15,846 bases of DNA, taken from the NCBI GenBank assembly GCA_036833635.1, contig DAITPJ010000047.1, positions 1 through 15,846 on the forward strand, given 5' to 3'. This DNA is from Terrimesophilobacter sp036833635 (GTDB taxonomy: Bacteria > Actinomycetota > Actinomycetes > Actinomycetales > Microbacteriaceae). Position numbers and translations under genes: made by a program. Below the pieces are notes generated by a model. The model saw only the letters and a list, made by a program, of their open reading frames with translations, had not been told where the DNA came from and made no database searches. The number at the start of each line of letters is the position of its first letter. The first letter of the stretch is position 1. This document shows, piece after piece, positions 5,155-13,047 of this stretch.

Positions 5155-6618
5155 GTGGCCACGACCAGGATCCCCCAGCAGAAGACGAACCAGCCGAAAG
5201 CGGGCGCGTCGCATGGCACGGGGGAGGTGGTCAGCCAGGCCGAGAAGACCTACGTGCTGGACACCTCGGTGCTTCTCTCCGACCCGAGCGCGATCTTCCG
5301 GTTCGCCGAGCACGCCGTCGTGCTGCCGGTCGTCGTCATCAGTGAGCTCGAGTCGAAGCGCAACGACCCCGAGATCGGGTACTTCGCCAGGCAGGCGCTG
5401 CGCAACCTCGACGACCTGCGCGCCAAGCACGAGCGACTCGACTTTCCCGTCGCGGTCGGTTCGGGCGGCAGCCTTCGGGTCGAGCTCAACCACACGAGCA
5501 CGGCGATCCTGCCGTCCGGTCTCCAGCTCGGTGACAACGACTCGCGCATCCTCGCCGTCGCCCTCAACCTGGCGGGCGACGGACTGAACGTCACGGTCGT
5601 CTCGAAGGACCTTCCGCTGCGCGTCAAGGCCGCCTCGGTTGGCCTGGCCGCCGAGGAGTACCGCGCGGAGCTCGCGGTCGACTCAGGCTGGACCGGCATG
5701 GCCGAGATCGACCTGGGCTCGAAGGACATGTCCAGGCTCTACGACGAGGAGACCCTGAGCACTCCGCTCGTCGCGGACGTCCCCGTCAATACCGGGCTCG
5801 TCATCCACTCGGAGCGAGGCTCTGCGCTCGGCAGGGTCACCGGCCCAGGCACTCTTCGCCTCGTGCGCGGGGATCGGGACATCTTCGGCCTTCATGGCCG
5901 TTCGGCCGAACAGCGCCTCGCGATCGACATGCTTCTCGACCCGGATCTCGGCATCGTCTCCCTCGGCGGACGGGCAGGAACGGGCAAGTCGGCTCTTGCC
6001 CTCTGCGCAGGACTCGAGGCCGTTCTCGAGCGGCAGCAGCACCGCCGCATCATGGTCTTCCGCCCGCTCTACGCCGTGGGCGGCCAGGATCTCGGCTACC
6101 TCCCCGGGGATGCCGCCGAGAAGATGAATCCCTGGGCCCAGGCGGTCTTCGACACGCTCGGCTCGGTCGTCTCGCAGAACGTCCTCGACGAGGTCGTCGA
6201 CCGCGGGCTTCTCGAGGTCCTGCCGCTCACCCACATCCGGGGCCGGTCGCTCCACGATGCTTTCGTCATCGTGGACGAGGCGCAGTCCCTCGAACGCAAC
6301 GTGCTCCTGACGGTGCTCAGCCGGATCGGGCAGAACTCGAGGGTCGTCCTGACTCACGACGTCGCGCAGCGCGACAACCTTCGCGTCGGCAGGCACGACG
6401 GGGTCGCCTCGGTCATCGAGACGCTCAAGGGCTACGACCTCTTCGGGCACGTCACCCTGACGAGGTCGGAGCGCAGCGACATCGCCGCNNNNNNNNNNNN
6501 NNNNNNNNNNNNNNNNNNNNNNNNNNNNNNNNNNNNNNNNNNNNNNNNNNNNNNNNNNNNNNNNNNNNNNNNNNNNNNNNNNNNNNNNGAGCTTCTCGAG
6601 GGCAACGAGGTCGCCTGA
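5155..6618 (+). CDS. phoH2: PIN-PhoH fusion ATPase (PhoH2 type; contains a 100-N gap)
   Basis: PhoH2 proteins join a PIN ribonuclease domain to a PhoH AAA-like ATPase; mycobacterial PhoH2 unwinds and cleaves RNA. Seen: the PIN domain from about 32 (TYVLDTSVLLSD, D36) to about 165, with further acidic positions in VVISELESKRNDPE and GDNDSRILAVAL. A linker follows, then the PhoH domain with Walker A GGRAGTGKS (271-279, K278) and Walker B FVIVDEAQSL (D374, E375). Another motif, LTHDVAQRDN, fits the family. The frame is open to 5005, but the GTG at 5155 has GGAG 6 nt upstream and yields an N-terminus (VATTRIPQQK) like that of relatives; a GTG at 5227 is the alternative. The Ns interrupt the frame just after RSERSDIA, and it closes with ELLEGNEVA, so almost all of the protein is visible. 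It corresponds to Rv1095. Confidence 0.9.
   Translation: MATTRIPQQKTNQPKAGASHGTGEVVSQAEKTYVLDTSVLLSDPSAIFRFAEHAVVLPVVVISELESKRNDPEIGYFARQALRNLDDLRAKHERLDFPVAVGSGGSLRVELNHTSTAILPSGLQLGDNDSRILAVALNLAGDGLNVTVVSKDLPLRVKAASVGLAAEEYRAELAVDSGWTGMAEIDLGSKDMSRLYDEETLSTPLVADVPVNTGLVIHSERGSALGRVTGPGTLRLVRGDRDIFGLHGRSAEQRLAIDMLLDPDLGIVSLGGRAGTGKSALALCAGLEAVLERQQHRRIMVFRPLYAVGGQDLGYLPGDAAEKMNPWAQAVFDTLGSVVSQNVLDEVVDRGLLEVLPLTHIRGRSLHDAFVIVDEAQSLERNVLLTVLSRIGQNSRVVLTHDVAQRDNLRVGRHDGVASVIETLKGYDLFGHVTLTRSERSDIAXXXXXXXXXXXXXXXXXXXXXXXXXXXXXXXXXXELLEGNEVA
6489..6588. other. Assembly gap (100 N) near the 3' end of phoH
   Basis: Exactly 100 Ns, the conventional mark for a gap of unknown size. Relatives end soon after the RSP/DIA segment with a stretch like ALVTELLE, so the true missing sequence may be only about 10-15 nt and not 100. 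Confidence 0.9.
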
Positions 6619-6627
6619 GCGACCTGT

Positions 6628-6633
6628 TAAGGT
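6628..6633 (+). promoter_or_regulatory. -10 hexamer of leaderless promoter for the membrane protein at 6640
   Basis: TAAGGT is followed by CGAGGT and then the GTG at 6640. The GAGGT could be mistaken for a Shine-Dalgarno but touches the start codon, too close to function as one. Confidence 0.55.
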
Positions 6634-6639
6634 CGAGGT

Positions 6640-7419
6640 GTGACAGCCCTCCTCCTCGTCGTTCTGGTGAGCCTGGGAATCGTCTTCCTCTGGGGACTGC
6701 TCGCTCCGCGCAGCCAGTGGCGCGCGCTCGTGAGCTGGAGCTATCGCGATCCGCACGCGAATGAGCCGAGCGGGTCGGCGTATACCCTCTACCGGGTCGT
6801 GGCGGCACTCGGCATTGCGACGATGATCGTGAGCGGGCAGCTGGCCTACCGCTCCTGGATCGACAGTCAACCGCCGCCGAAGCCCCCTCCGACGGCCATC
6901 GAGCAAATGTGGGGATCGCCAGATCCGGTGGTGGTCAATCGGGTGATCCATCCGCTTCACACGCCGCCGGCCGGCCTCGTCGAGCAGCCGATCCTCGGCT
7001 ATCAGGCCGTCACGGGGCAGACCAGGCAGCCGCCTTACCTCTTCGGCCTGCGTGCGTTCGACCTCGGCGACGCGACCACGGAGAACGGCTACGTGGGCAC
7101 AGAGCCTCCCACCGGGCTCGCCGCCCTCGACACGGCTGGACTCGTCGTGTGGGTCGCCGCGGACCCGTTGTGCTTCCCGCACGCCGCCGTCGTGAGGGAG
7201 AACAAGGATTCGGTGGAGGTCGCGATCTTCTACGGGCGCGCCAACCCGGCCGATGGCACAACGCCGGAGGACCTCGCCGACTGCAACACCCGGGCGAGCG
7301 GGCGCAACGTCTCGACCCTCATCCCGCTGCCACTCGCCGCGCCACTCGGCGACCGCGCCGTCCTGACCGTCGAAGGCGAGCCCATCCGTTCCGTCCCGGT
7401 CGTCGCCGACAGGCCCTGA
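6640..7419 (+). CDS. Membrane-anchored protein of unknown function
   Basis: The 259-residue product was not recognised. It has two transmembrane helices (about 3-22 and 50-68) joined by a cytoplasmic loop rich in W, R and H (SQWRALVSWSYRDPHANEP). A proline-rich linker follows (QPPPKPPPTA, 78-87), then an extracytoplasmic domain of about 170 residues with two cysteines (C178 in PLCFPHA and C215 in LADCNTR) that may pair. No catalytic motif is visible. The GTG at 6640 is chosen on promoter spacing and because the first helix starts immediately after. It begins 21 bp after phoH and ends 10 bp from the end of the opposing fumC, so the two transcripts collide with no visible terminator between them. 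Confidence 0.75.
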   Translation: MTALLLVVLVSLGIVFLWGLLAPRSQWRALVSWSYRDPHANEPSGSAYTLYRVVAALGIATMIVSGQLAYRSWIDSQPPPKPPPTAIEQMWGSPDPVVVNRVIHPLHTPPAGLVEQPILGYQAVTGQTRQPPYLFGLRAFDLGDATTENGYVGTEPPTGLAALDTAGLVVWVAADPLCFPHAAVVRENKDSVEVAIFYGRANPADGTTPEDLADCNTRASGRNVSTLIPLPLAAPLGDRAVLTVEGEPIRSVPVVADRP

Positions 7420-7429
7420 ACGCGCGGAA

Positions 7430-8827
7430 TCAACCCGGGTGCGTCATCCCCAGGACGTCGAGCAGTGAGTCGAGCTGCTCCTCGCTGATCTCGCCGCGCT
7501 CCACGAAGCCGAGCTCCACGACCGACTCGCGCACCGTGATCCCCTTGGCGATCGCGTTCTTGGCGACCCTCGCGGCCGCCTCGTAGCCGATGACCCGGTT
7601 GAGAGGAGTGACGATCGAAGGAGAGGATTCGGCGAGAGCACGTGCGCGCTCGACGTTGGCCTCGAGCCCGTCGACGACCTTGTCCGCGAGCAGGACACTC
7701 GAGTTCGACAGGAGCCGGATCGACTCGAGGAGCGCGGTCCCCATGACGGGGATCGCGACATTGAGCTCGAAGGAGCCGCTCGCACCGGCCCAGGCGATCG
7801 TCGTGTCATTGCCCACGATCCTGGCGCACACCATGAGCACGGCCTCGGGGATGACAGGGTTGACCTTGCCCGGCATGATCGAGGAGCCCGGCTGCAGGTC
7901 CGGGATGTGGATCTCGGCGAGACCCGTGTTGGGGCCGGACCCCATCCAGCGCAGGTCGTTGCAGATCTTCGTGAGGCTCACCGCGAGCACCCGAAGGGCC
8001 CCGGATGCCTCCACGAGGCCGTCGCGCGCGCCCTGCGCCTCGAAGTGGTCCCTCGCCTCGGTGATGGGCAGGCCGGACTCCTTCGCGAGTACCGCGATGA
8101 CCTGCTGGGGGAACCCGGCAGGAGTGTTGATCCCGGTCCCGACGGCCGTGCCGCCGAGCGGAACCTCGGCGACGCGACCGATCGTCGCCTGCACGCGTTC
8201 GATGCCGAGCCGGATCTGCCGCGCGTATCCTCCGAATTCCTGCCCCAGCGTCACCGGCGTGGCATCCATGAGGTGCGTGCGGCCGGACTTGACGACGGTG
8301 GCCCACGCGGCAGCCTTCGCCTCGAGGGAGGCCGCGAGACGCTCGAGCGCCGGGATGAGGTCGGCAAGGAGAGCCCCGGTCACGGCGACGTGGACTGAGG
8401 TCGGGAAGACGTCGTTGGATGACTGGGAGGCATTGACGTGATCGTTCGGATGCACGGGCGAGCCGAGCGATGACGTCGCGAGCGAGGCGAGCACCTCGTT
8501 CATGTTCATGTTCGAGGAGGTGCCGCTGCCGGTCTGGTAGACGTCGATCGGGAACTGGTCGTGGTGCTGCCCCCCGATGATCGTGTCGGCCGCCCCGGCG
8601 ATCGCGTCGGCGATCGCCCGGTCGATGATGCCGAGGTCGCCGTTCACGATGGCGGCCGCGCGCTTGATGCGCGCGAGGGCGATGATCTGCGCAGGCTCGA
8701 GACCTGCCCCCGAGATCGGGAAGTTCTCGACCGCACGCTGCGTCTGCGCGGCGTAGAGCGCTGTTGCGGGAACGCGCACCTCGCCCATCGTGTCGTGTTC
8801 GATGCGGAATTCACCTTGCGTGGTCAC
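7430..8827 (-). CDS. fumC: Class II fumarate hydratase
   Basis: FumC interconverts fumarate and malate in the TCA cycle as a cytoplasmic, iron-free homotetramer. Seen: 465 residues with the superfamily signature GSSIMPGKVNP (314-323), whose S316 is the catalytic loop serine. H185 lies in SGRTHLMDATP, and TGSGTSSNMNMNE (99-111) and ASQSSNDVFPTSVH also match. GSSIMPGKVNPVIPE and the overall pattern fit fumarase and not aspartase, although the two families are close. The start is placed at the GTG 8827-8825 because GAAGGA (8841-8836) stands 8 nt upstream; the in-frame ATG at 8836 would leave no spacing. It is last in the seven-gene minus-strand run, 28 bp after the carbonic anhydrase gene. Rv1098c is the mycobacterial counterpart. 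Confidence 0.95.
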   Translation of the reverse strand: MTTQGEFRIEHDTMGEVRVPATALYAAQTQRAVENFPISGAGLEPAQIIALARIKRAAAIVNGDLGIIDRAIADAIAGAADTIIGGQHHDQFPIDVYQTGSGTSSNMNMNEVLASLATSSLGSPVHPNDHVNASQSSNDVFPTSVHVAVTGALLADLIPALERLAASLEAKAAAWATVVKSGRTHLMDATPVTLGQEFGGYARQIRLGIERVQATIGRVAEVPLGGTAVGTGINTPAGFPQQVIAVLAKESGLPITEARDHFEAQGARDGLVEASGALRVLAVSLTKICNDLRWMGSGPNTGLAEIHIPDLQPGSSIMPGKVNPVIPEAVLMVCARIVGNDTTIAWAGASGSFELNVAIPVMGTALLESIRLLSNSSVLLADKVVDGLEANVERARALAESSPSIVTPLNRVIGYEAAARVAKNAIAKGITVRESVVELGFVERGEISEEQLDSLLDVLGMTHPG

Positions 8828-8855
8828 CGGGGACATCCTTCGTACGGGGTAGGGG

Positions 8856-9497
8856 TCAGGAGGGCTGCACGTCGCCGACGATGACGTCGGGAACGGCGAG
8901 TCCCTCGAGGAGTCGGTAGTTCGCACCGACGATAGCCAGCGTACCCGCCGCGACGGCATCGCTCATGAGCTCGGAGCCTGCCACGAGGCCAGCGACGGTG
9001 TCGCGCAGATGCTCGCGTCCGACTTCGAGCGGGTCGAGCGGTTCGGCGCCCGGGTGGCGATCCTGCACCCGCCGGACGGCATCGGTGATGGGGTCGATGA
9101 GGGCCCGGATGTGCGGGGGGATCGCCGGGGCATCCGGCTTCTGGCACTCGATCGCCGCGGCAACGGCTCCGCACTCGTCGTGGCCGAGCACGACGATGAG
9201 CGGAACACCGAGGATCTCGACGGCGTACTCGAGGGAGCCGAGCACGGAGTCGGAGATGACCTGACCGGCGTTTCGGATGACGAAGAGATCACCGAGCCCC
9301 TTGTCGAAGATGATCTCGGCGGCCAGCCTCGAGTCGCTGCAGCCGAAGAGGGCGGCATGCGGCGCCTGGTTGCCGATGAGCTCGCCGCGTCGCTCGACGT
9401 CCTGTCGAGGATGCCGCGGCTCTCCCGCGATGAAACGGCCGTTGCCCCTCACCATCTCGCGCCAGGCTTTGGCCGGTGTCGTCGTCGGAGTCGTCAT
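8856..9497 (-). CDS. Beta-class carbonic anhydrase
   Basis: It interconverts CO2 and bicarbonate in the cytoplasm. Seen: 213 residues of the beta class with zinc ligands C53, H106 and C109 and the catalytic dyad D55-R57 (FGCSDSR, VVLGHDECGA). IRNAGQVI and GSLEYAV are further family segments. Length and lack of a signal peptide agree with a soluble enzyme. The ATG at 9497 has GAGAAGGA shortly upstream. It lies 24 bp after the DUF4245 gene and just before fumC; bicarbonate supply for anaplerotic carboxylation would suit a TCA neighbour, but that link is inference. Confidence 0.95.
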   Translation of the reverse strand: MTTPTTTPAKAWREMVRGNGRFIAGEPRHPRQDVERRGELIGNQAPHAALFGCSDSRLAAEIIFDKGLGDLFVIRNAGQVISDSVLGSLEYAVEILGVPLIVVLGHDECGAVAAAIECQKPDAPAIPPHIRALIDPITDAVRRVQDRHPGAEPLDPLEVGREHLRDTVAGLVAGSELMSDAVAAGTLAIVGANYRLLEGLAVPDVIVGDVQPS

Positions 9498-9521
9498 CGC
9501 GTCCTTCTCGTATCGGGCCGA

Positions 9522-10202
9522 TCAGCGACCGGCGGTGATGTCGGGGGCGAGTGCCTCGGCAAGAATTTCGAACTCGTCGGCGGTCGCGGTGCCGAACAGC
9601 ACGAAACTGCTCGTGGCACCGGACGCGTTCGCGCTCGTCGTCGTCATGGCGTAGGCGAGGTTGCCGACGTCCTTCGCGGTGCGATGGTCGTAGACCTGCC
9701 AGGTCACGCCATCCACCACGGTCGTGGCCGTCGCTGCGCGGCCGGAGACCTGGTTGGAGACCCAGGTCGGATTCGCGTCGATGCCCTGGCGCAGCGCGAC
9801 GAACTGGCCCTTCGGGGTCAGAAAGCCGACGTACCAGGCCGCGACGCCGTCGGCCGGGCTCCCGGCGAAGGTCGCCGCGTTCGCGGACCAGCCATCAGGG
9901 AGCAGGGGCGCCGCGAGCGCGACGGGAGCCGCAGCCTCCGCGGCGATCGACCGGTAGTCGATGGGTTCGCGGGCGGGCGGATCCGGGCGCACGACGACGA
10001 GGATCGTCACGAGCACGATGACAAGCGAGGCGACGAGCGCGAGGGAGAGATTGAGCAGCGTCTGGCCTTCGCGATGGCGCCGCGACGTCTCGGCCTTTCG
10101 CTCGGCGGCCTCTTCGGACGTCTCGGGTCGGCCGAGCTCCGCGACGACGTTGGCCCGGCGTGCCGTGGACGGCTTCTCCGGATGCCCTGGCTCCCGGCTC
10201 AT
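9522..10202 (-). CDS. DUF4245 family membrane-anchored protein
   Basis: The family has no assigned function. The product has 226 residues: a charged cytoplasmic N-terminus (RPETSEEAAERKAETSRRHREG), one transmembrane helix at about 49-71, then an extracytoplasmic domain with the family-like pattern LLPDGWSANAATF, WYVGFLTPKGQFVALRQG and WQVYDHR. No cysteines or catalytic motif were seen. The start ATG at 10202 overlaps the xseB stop as ATGA, which argues for translational coupling and against the longer open frame. A DUF4245 gene also lies in the corresponding M. tuberculosis region (Rv1100, from memory), so the linkage is old. Confidence 0.85.
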   Translation of the reverse strand: MSREPGHPEKPSTARRANVVAELGRPETSEEAAERKAETSRRHREGQTLLNLSLALVASLVIVLVTILVVVRPDPPAREPIDYRSIAAEAAAPVALAAPLLPDGWSANAATFAGSPADGVAAWYVGFLTPKGQFVALRQGIDANPTWVSNQVSGRAATATTVVDGVTWQVYDHRTAKDVGNLAYAMTTTSANASGATSSFVLFGTATADEFEILAEALAPDITAGR

Positions 10203-10468
10203 GCCGACGGCGAGCCGTCCTGAGCCCTGCTGCGCGCCGCATCGAGCCGCGCCTTCGCCCCGATGAGCCACTCTTCACAGCGTCGCGCGAGCGCTTCACC
10301 GCGTTCCCAGAGCGCGAGCGACTCCTCGAGGGTCGACGAGCCCTGTTCAAGCTCTCCCACGACGCGCACGAGCTCATCGCGAGCCTGCTCGTAGCTCAAC
10401 GCGGCGATGTCGGAGCCCTGGCCGGAGGACTCGCCTCCGGCGTCCTGGCTCTTGGATGCGGTTGCCAC
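10199..10468 (-). CDS. xseB: Exodeoxyribonuclease VII small subunit
   Basis: XseB binds the long helical region of XseA and is needed for exonuclease VII activity on single-stranded DNA. Seen: 89 residues with a disordered N-terminus (about 1-23) and then the helical hairpin that defines the family, SYEQARDELVRVVGELEQG and LEESLALWERGEALARRCEEWL. Family members are usually 70-90 residues. The start is the GTG at 10468, exactly 6 nt after TAGTCT, so a leaderless mRNA is likely in addition to read-through from xseA, whose stop lies 9 nt upstream. It overlaps the next gene by 4 bases (ATGA). Confidence 0.93.
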   Translation of the reverse strand: MATASKSQDAGGESSGQGSDIAALSYEQARDELVRVVGELEQGSSTLEESLALWERGEALARRCEEWLIGAKARLDAARSRAQDGSPSA

Positions 10469-10474
10469 GATCCC

Positions 10475-10480
10475 AGACTA
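10475..10480 (-). promoter_or_regulatory. -10 hexamer of xseB overlapping the xseA stop codon
   Basis: TAGTCT on the minus strand shares its TAG with the xseA stop codon (10480-10478), followed by GGGATC and the xseB GTG. It would supply extra xseB transcript, matching the several-fold excess of XseB over XseA in the assembled enzyme. Confidence 0.55.
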
Positions 10481-11716
10481 CCGACCCGCAGAGGGCTTCA
10501 GCATCGTCGAGGTCACCGTCGTGCCCACACTGCCGTCGGCCAGCGTGAGGAGGAGTGGTGTGCCGGCCACGGCATCCGCGGCGCGCCGCAGCACGCCACC
10601 ACCCGGCACCTGCGCGATCGCGTACCCGCGATCGAGCGTGCGCTGCGGCGAGAGAGCGCGCAACTGGCCGGTCAGTTCGGCGACGGATGTTCCCGCCCTT
10701 TCGATGAGGCGGTCGACGAGCTCTGCCCCCCTCGCCACGTAGCGCGTGAGGTCCTCCGAGCGCACGTCGACGATCCAGGTTGCGCTCGCGAGGGCCGGCC
10801 GTGTCCGCAGTTGGCCGATCCGGTCGATCTCGGTCGTGAGAAGCCCTGTCATCCTGGTGGCGATGCGCGATCGGGCCTGCTGCACGCGCGTGAGCTCCTC
10901 CGCGACGTCCGGGACGACCCGCTTCGCGGCATCCGTCGGCGTCGAGGCCCGCAGGTCGGCGACGTCGTCGAGGAGGGGGCGATCATTCTCGTGGCCGATC
11001 GCGCTCACGAGCGGCGTCGAACACTCCGCGGCAGCCCGCACGAGGGTCTCATCGCTGAACACGAGGAGGTTCTGGAAGTCGCCGCCGCCGCGCGCGACGA
11101 TGATGACGTCGACCTCGGGGTCGGCGTCGAGCGTGCGGATCGCCGCGATGACCTCTCCTACCGCGCGGTCGCCCTGCACTGCCGCATGCACGACCCGGAA
11201 GTCGACGGAGGGCCACCGCAGTTGCGCGTTGCGCAGCACGTCCTTCTCGGCATCCGAGTCCTTGCCGGTCACGAGTCCGATGCGATGGGGGAGAAACGGG
11301 AGCGGCTTCTTGCGGTCGGCGTCGAAGAGCCCTTCCGCCTTGAGCTTCTGCCGCAGCCGCTCGAGGCGCTCGAGAAGGTCGCCGATGCCGACGTGGCGCA
11401 TCTCGAAGACCTGCATCGAAAGCGTCCCGCCCTTGACCCAGTAGTTGGGCTTGAGGAGCGCCACGACACGGTCGCCCTGCTTGAGGTCGGGCGGGAGCTT
11501 CGAGCGCACGGAGGACCAGATCGTGAACCCGACCGTGGCGTCGGCGTCGAGATCCTTGAGCTTGCCGTAGACATTGCCGCCCGACGCTCCCCATTGGGTG
11601 ATCTCGCCCTCCACCCACGCGGTGCCGAGCCGGTCGATCCAGCCCTTGAGCTTGTCGGCGAGGATCGAGACCGGCCACGGCGCATCCGCGGTGGGGAGGG
11701 CGGCGGGATCGGTCAC
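10478..11716 (-). CDS. xseA: Exodeoxyribonuclease VII large subunit
   Basis: XseA is the catalytic subunit of exonuclease VII, which degrades single-stranded DNA from both ends. Seen: 412 residues with an N-terminal OB-fold (about 14-105: PVSILADKLKGWIDRL, WVEGEITQW, VVALLKPNYWVKGG, FEMRHVGIGDL). The catalytic core follows, with IGLVTGKDSDAEKDVL, the strand VDVIIVARGGGDFQNLLVF, and AIGHENDRPLLDDVADLRASTPT. The helical XseB-binding region comes next, and the C-terminal LSPQRTLDRGYAI segment is present. All expected motifs are seen, so it should be active. The GTG at 11716 overlaps the stop of the preceding gene as GTGA, linking it to the NTase-like gene. Confidence 0.95.
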   Translation of the reverse strand: MTDPAALPTADAPWPVSILADKLKGWIDRLGTAWVEGEITQWGASGGNVYGKLKDLDADATVGFTIWSSVRSKLPPDLKQGDRVVALLKPNYWVKGGTLSMQVFEMRHVGIGDLLERLERLRQKLKAEGLFDADRKKPLPFLPHRIGLVTGKDSDAEKDVLRNAQLRWPSVDFRVVHAAVQGDRAVGEVIAAIRTLDADPEVDVIIVARGGGDFQNLLVFSDETLVRAAAECSTPLVSAIGHENDRPLLDDVADLRASTPTDAAKRVVPDVAEELTRVQQARSRIATRMTGLLTTEIDRIGQLRTRPALASATWIVDVRSEDLTRYVARGAELVDRLIERAGTSVAELTGQLRALSPQRTLDRGYAIAQVPGGGVLRRAADAVAGTPLLLTLADGSVGTTVTSTMLKPSAGR

Positions 11717-13047
11717 CGGGCGGTCGCCCTTTGCATCTCCTCGATGTACGCATTGATCGTCGGCATGCCGGCGAGCTTGTCGTGGAAGAAGGTGTTGACG
11801 ACGTTGATGACCCTTGTCTGGGCCGCGTCGACCTCCGTGATGCGCTGCTCCCCGGCGTGCTGCAGGTCGAGCGACTGCCTGAGCTGCAGGAGTGCCTTGA
11901 CGATCTCGGCCTCTTCCTCGCCTTCGAGCGCCTTGATGACGTCGAGGATGAGCGCGTCGGCCTGGACCTGCACGTCCTCGATCGGGATCGACGAACCCGG
12001 CTGGGTCGCGTTCTCGAGAGTCGAGATGAGCGACCAGACCTGGTACAGGATCGTCGTCGGCTCATCGAAGAGTTCGCGAACGTAGGCGGCCTCGAGGTGC
12101 TTGCCGGAGAGGCGGAAGACGTTGTACATGCGCTTGGCCGCCTTGCCGTAGTTGAGGTGGTCCGTCAGGTACTTGCGCACCTCCTGCTCGAGGCGCTCGA
12201 CGTAGTCATCGAGCGCGTCGTCGGAGACGAACTCGGTGACCTTGGCGAACATCGGGGCGTCCTCGGCGTCGAGGTAGATCTCCTGGAAGAACGCGTCGAG
12301 ATAGCCGTCGAGGGGCACGATCTCACCGTCCGGCGCCTCCCAGGTCACGTCGATGACGTTGCTCGCGTTGGACAGCTGGCGTCGTTCAGGGTCGCTCACG
12401 ACCCAGTCGAGTTTGCACCAGCCGGGATCGAGGGCGACCTCGTCCCAGCGCAGGGTCGTCTCGCCATCGGGGCCGCTCACGACCAGCTCCTCGGCCTCGA
12501 TCTCGTCGAACGTCCAGCTGATCGGGCTTCCCTTGCGCACACTGTTGCCGGCATGGGTCCCGTCGAAGGGGTAGTTTCCGAGCTTCGCCTCGAGGAACTG
12601 GTAGGTGTCGCCCTGCCGCGTCGTGAGCACCTTGTCCCTCATGAGCTTCGCCATCATGGCGCATGCCGCCTCGCGGGTCGGCGCCTTGATGTTGAGTCGC
12701 TGGAAGTAGTCGGCGTCGCCAGGGAAACTCTGGATCTTGGACTGCGCTGCGGACCCGGAGAGCGCGAGTGCGCTCTCGATGTCTGGTCCCGGGCCCGTCA
12801 CTTCGACGATCTTCCCGATGCGACGGAACCTCTCGAGGTCGCGCGGGCTGAAGTCCAGCATGGCGACCCGGTGGCCGAAGGCGCCGCTCTCAAGGTCGAC
12901 GACGACGTCGCCCGTCGTCGACTCCTGGGCGATCGAGTTCATCCACCGGAGCGTCTCCTCCTCCTTGATCTCGAATCCGAGCCGTTTGGCGGATTCGACG
13001 ATGCGTTTGACGTCGGCGGCGCTGTCGGCGGGTTGTGTGGCGGTCAT
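11713..13047 (-). CDS. Predicted nucleotidyltransferase-like protein of unknown function
   Basis: This 444-residue protein was not recognised as a named family. Residues 94-115 (LALSGSA to DADYF) contain G98-S99 and then D111-x-D113, fitting the polymerase-beta nucleotidyltransferase pattern GS-x(9-13)-DxD followed by a hydrophobic strand. D214 in CKLDWVV is a candidate third metal ligand. Before this lies a small helical region with FSPRDLERFRRIG. After it comes a conserved-looking helix KAPTREAACAMMAKLMRDK (121-139), a beta-rich part (147-250) and an all-helical C-terminal half (about 255-444), as in poly(A)-polymerase-like or CCA-adding enzymes. No membrane helix or signal peptide is seen. 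It overlaps the exonuclease gene (ATGA) and xseA (GTGA). NTP transfer to an RNA or DNA 3' end is a reasonable but untested guess; the fold assignment itself is inference. Confidence 0.75.
   Translation of the reverse strand: MTATQPADSAADVKRIVESAKRLGFEIKEEETLRWMNSIAQESTTGDVVVDLESGAFGHRVAMLDFSPRDLERFRRIGKIVEVTGPGPDIESALALSGSAAQSKIQSFPGDADYFQRLNIKAPTREAACAMMAKLMRDKVLTTRQGDTYQFLEAKLGNYPFDGTHAGNSVRKGSPISWTFDEIEAEELVVSGPDGETTLRWDEVALDPGWCKLDWVVSDPERRQLSNASNVIDVTWEAPDGEIVPLDGYLDAFFQEIYLDAEDAPMFAKVTEFVSDDALDDYVERLEQEVRKYLTDHLNYGKAAKRMYNVFRLSGKHLEAAYVRELFDEPTTILYQVWSLISTLENATQPGSSIPIEDVQVQADALILDVIKALEGEEEAEIVKALLQLRQSLDLQHAGEQRITEVDAAQTRVINVVNTFFHDKLAGMPTINAYIEEMQRATAR

Noticed and set aside
10160..12085. 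Long plus-strand open frame (641 codons) opposite xseB, xseA and the NTase-like gene
   Set aside because: It is rich in Arg, Glu and Ala with no recognisable domain, and the minus strand carries clear exonuclease VII motifs. Antisense frames stay open easily at this GC content.
11713..13047. NTase-like protein as a CBASS (CD-NTase) or other known defence component
   Set aside because: No effector, Cap2/Cap3, HORMA or TRIP13 gene is nearby, the neighbours are housekeeping genes, and no mobile element is seen.
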